A DNA stretch of 64,000 nucleotides from contig JAJQDI010000031.1 in NCBI GenBank assembly GCA_021202275.1, positions 186,001 through 250,000 of the forward strand, read 5' to 3'. Source of the stretch: Bacteroides sp. GTDB lineage: Bacteria > Bacteroidota > Bacteroidia > Bacteroidales > Bacteroidaceae. Numbering within the stretch: position 1 is the stretch's first letter; the number at the start of each line of letters is the position of its first letter. The notes beneath the pieces are model-generated. The model had not been told where the DNA came from and did not search any database. It saw only the letters and a program-made list of their open reading frames with translations. This document shows, one piece after another, positions 62,556-64,000 of the stretch. The translations under genes were made by a program, and so were the position numbers.

Positions 62556-63608
62556 TTAATAGTAGAATGCAGAATTGTATTTATAACTTCTCCCCTCTTT
62601 CACTACCATACGTTTGTTTATAAGGAATTTCTTTAAGTTAAGAATAATATTATTTCCTCGTTCAAATCCTACAGTAGCATAGCCTTTCTGTATAGCTTTC
62701 AGCAGGTTATCATGTCCTTTTATCAACTCATTTCCTAAGCCGTTAGACAAAGCTTCCCGGTGCTGTTCCTCCGTAAGTTCCGTATAAGAAAAACCTCGTT
62801 TAGCCTTTGATTTTCCTATTACATAATCATTTACCAGTTCAGGTAAAGCATCTTCATTGATACGAAAGGCAAACGGCTCAAACTCTCTGTCACGGATGTG
62901 CATTGCTTTTACTTCGCTAATATCTCCATCCTGCTCGCTTTTGTTTATTTGCAAAATGGTTTCGGCTTTATTATTGAGTTCTGTACCGATATGCCCTCTT
63001 GTATTATCGTCTGCTTTATTTAAGTGCAAAACTGTATGAATATGGATTTGCTTCGTGTCCGTCCATGTCATTAGCTTATTAATCAAAGTAGATGCTTCAC
63101 TTGGATTATTAATGTCATACATCAAATCACGGATTCCGTCTATTATTACCAATCCTAAATTCTCTGTATTATCAATAGCATACTGGATAATATTAATTCG
63201 GACTTCGGGCGTATATTGCCGTAAAGTAAGAAATTCTAAGTTTTCGGGGTGGTGATCTGTCGACATACCTGCCAAACGTAACGCACGCAAAATAACTTTC
63301 TGACAATGATAGGGTCTTTGTTCCGTATCTACATAGAGTATTTTATGTTTATTTTCCGGTAATTCAACTGCATAGCGCAATACTTCATCATTCTTTAGTG
63401 CTGCTGCTACAATTGCAGATACGTTAAACGTCTTTTTGCTTTTAGCTTTTCCGGTGGATGCGCTAAAATTACCTAATGTGCCAATGGAAGAGCCGTGTGC
63501 CCAAATAACTTCCGAAGCGGTTTCATACTTATCTGTTACCCGTAAATGGGCAGTTTGCCATAATACAGCAATATTATTTCCCTGTTCTGTAATCGGTTTA
63601 TTATCCAT
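62556..63608 (-). CDS. RepA-like AAA/RecA-fold ATPase
   Basis: 350 residues. A RecA-fold ATPase of the RepA-helicase type found in mobilizable elements. The Walker A region reads FSASTGKAKSKKTFNVSA, a somewhat degenerate P-loop. ILYVDTEQRPYHCQKVI and the Walker B-like LGLVIIDGIRDLMYD follow, then TVLHLNKADDNTRGHIGTELNNKAE with sensor residues. The C-terminal ~90 residues resemble a winged helix. It starts 4 bp after the HTH gene stop and precedes the primase by 81 bp, forming a replication module. Confidence 0.85.
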   Translation of the reverse strand: MDNKPITEQGNNIAVLWQTAHLRVTDKYETASEVIWAHGSSIGTLGNFSASTGKAKSKKTFNVSAIVAAALKNDEVLRYAVELPENKHKILYVDTEQRPYHCQKVILRALRLAGMSTDHHPENLEFLTLRQYTPEVRINIIQYAIDNTENLGLVIIDGIRDLMYDINNPSEASTLINKLMTWTDTKQIHIHTVLHLNKADDNTRGHIGTELNNKAETILQINKSEQDGDISEVKAMHIRDREFEPFAFRINEDALPELVNDYVIGKSKAKRGFSYTELTEEQHREALSNGLGNELIKGHDNLLKAIQKGYATVGFERGNNIILNLKKFLINKRMVVKEGRSYKYNSAFYY

Positions 63609-63612
63609 AACT

Positions 63613-63900
63613 TTATTTTTTTCTTTTATTGTTGATAATATACCGTTGTGCTTCCTCTGATATTTGAGCCTGTGTTTTTACAGGGTTTTGACGTAAAAAG
63701 GCTTCTAATTCTGCCTTTTCAAAGTAAAGCATTTTGCCTTGTGGCTTATAATGAGGAATAAGATTACTGGAAGTTAGCTTATAAAGATAACTTTTAGATA
63801 GGTTTAGAAACTTACTTGCTTCTTCAAAACTAAGTACGCTCTTCGTTAGAAAAATCATTTTTTCGAGTTCGGAAACTCGCATTTCAATACTTTTCTCCAT
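63613..63900 (-). CDS. Helix-turn-helix protein, excisionase-like
   Basis: 95 residues. An HTH_17/excisionase-type winged helix: SVLSFEEASKFLNLSKSYLYKLTSSNLIPHYKPQGKMLYFEKAELEAFLRQN. Such proteins next to Bacteroides integrase and mobilization modules direct excision or regulate replication genes. It is followed after 4 bp by the RepA-like gene. A minus-strand -7 box lies 70 bp upstream. Confidence 0.88.
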   Translation of the reverse strand: MEKSIEMRVSELEKMIFLTKSVLSFEEASKFLNLSKSYLYKLTSSNLIPHYKPQGKMLYFEKAELEAFLRQNPVKTQAQISEEAQRYIINNKRKK

Positions 63901-63937
63901 AAAATTGTATTTGGAAAATTAAATAATATGGAGTGCA

Positions 63938-63977
63938 TGCCCTCCGTTAGTTGTAATCGATTATGAGGGCAAATGTA
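63938..63977 (-). promoter_or_regulatory. Promoter region of the HTH-RepA-primase genes
   Basis: Minus-strand TACATTTG (63970-63977) fits the -7 box. A 7-bp inverted repeat TGCCCTC (63938-63944) with GAGGGCA (63965-63971) overlaps it and may be an operator. Confidence 0.4.
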
Positions 63978-64000
63978 TTGTAAAATAGATTGATAGTGGT

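Larger units (their letters stand above)
54759..64000. mobile_element. Integrative mobilizable element, right end outside window
   Basis: From about 54759 the sequence becomes visibly AT-richer and carries a complete transfer gene set: tyrosine integrase at the left end on the plus strand, then on the minus strand cargo genes, MobV relaxase, Toprim primase, RepA-like ATPase and an excisionase-like HTH protein at the right. No conjugation (tra) genes are seen, so it would need a helper. The left junction falls inside the ychF start. The order int-cargo-mob-primase-repA-HTH is typical of small Bacteroides mobilizable islands. Confidence 0.8.

Noticed and set aside
1..64000. CRISPR arrays, rRNA, tRNA and IS transposases
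   Set aside because: No regularly spaced repeats, rRNA-like blocks, tRNA cloverleaf or transposase frames were seen on reading. A tRNA or covariance-model scan was not possible, so small RNAs could be missed.

Overview
The window looks like the chromosome of a gut Bacteroidales species, most likely a Parabacteroides or close Bacteroides relative. The evidence is a SusC/SusD-type glycan locus, many lipoproteins, promoters with the Bacteroidota -7 box TAnnTTTG, A-rich rather than strong Shine-Dalgarno start regions, a DPP7-type S46 peptidase and a DUF3836 protein. The last ~9.2 kb is visibly more AT-rich and is an integrated mobilizable element. The genus is an inference.

Bases 1-4511 hold uronate catabolism: a 5'-truncated GH88 unsaturated glucuronyl hydrolase, an SDR of the D-mannonate oxidoreductase type and mannonate dehydratase UxuA. 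Between the first two lies 1.1 kb without genes that carries an ~810-bp arrangement of nested inverted repeats and a cluster of small palindromes. A small lipoprotein gene follows.

Bases 5465-17453 (minus strand) form a polysaccharide utilization locus: membrane-anchored DUF6377-type regulator, SusC, SusD, GH30, a surface glycan-binding lipoprotein with an internal duplication, and GH5. The layout resembles fungal beta-1,6-glucan loci. The regulator, GH30 and GH5 each carry a reading-frame break at a homopolymer, and the DUF5009 acyltransferase next door has an in-frame TGA. SusC, SusD and the binding protein are open.

Bases 19012-49177 are mostly conserved housekeeping genes with intact frames: M16 peptidase, LOG-like protein, SIS isomerase plus PfkB kinase, DEAD-box helicase, EamA transporter, DPP7, DUF389, flippase, RuvB, SpmAB-like protein, YbeY, phosphodiesterase, MnmG, Apt, UvrC, Dtd, MazG-like protein, DeoC, polyprenyl synthetase, DNA polymerase I, DUF3836 and HD proteins.

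Bases 49602-54188 form a small sugar operon: ROK kinase, GH2 lipoprotein and a XylR-like AraC regulator whose 5' end is damaged. Paired direct repeats 21 bp apart lie upstream of its promoter.

From about base 54759 to beyond the right edge an integrative mobilizable element interrupts what reads as the first six codons of ychF. It carries a tyrosine integrase, a three-gene cargo (AIPR, putAbiC-like membrane protein, nucleotidyltransferase-HEPN protein), a MobV relaxase with a C-terminal frameshift, a probable oriT, a Toprim primase, a RepA-like ATPase and an excisionase-like HTH protein. The cargo is the best candidate here for an undescribed phage-defence system. No rRNA, tRNA, CRISPR array or IS transposase was recognised.
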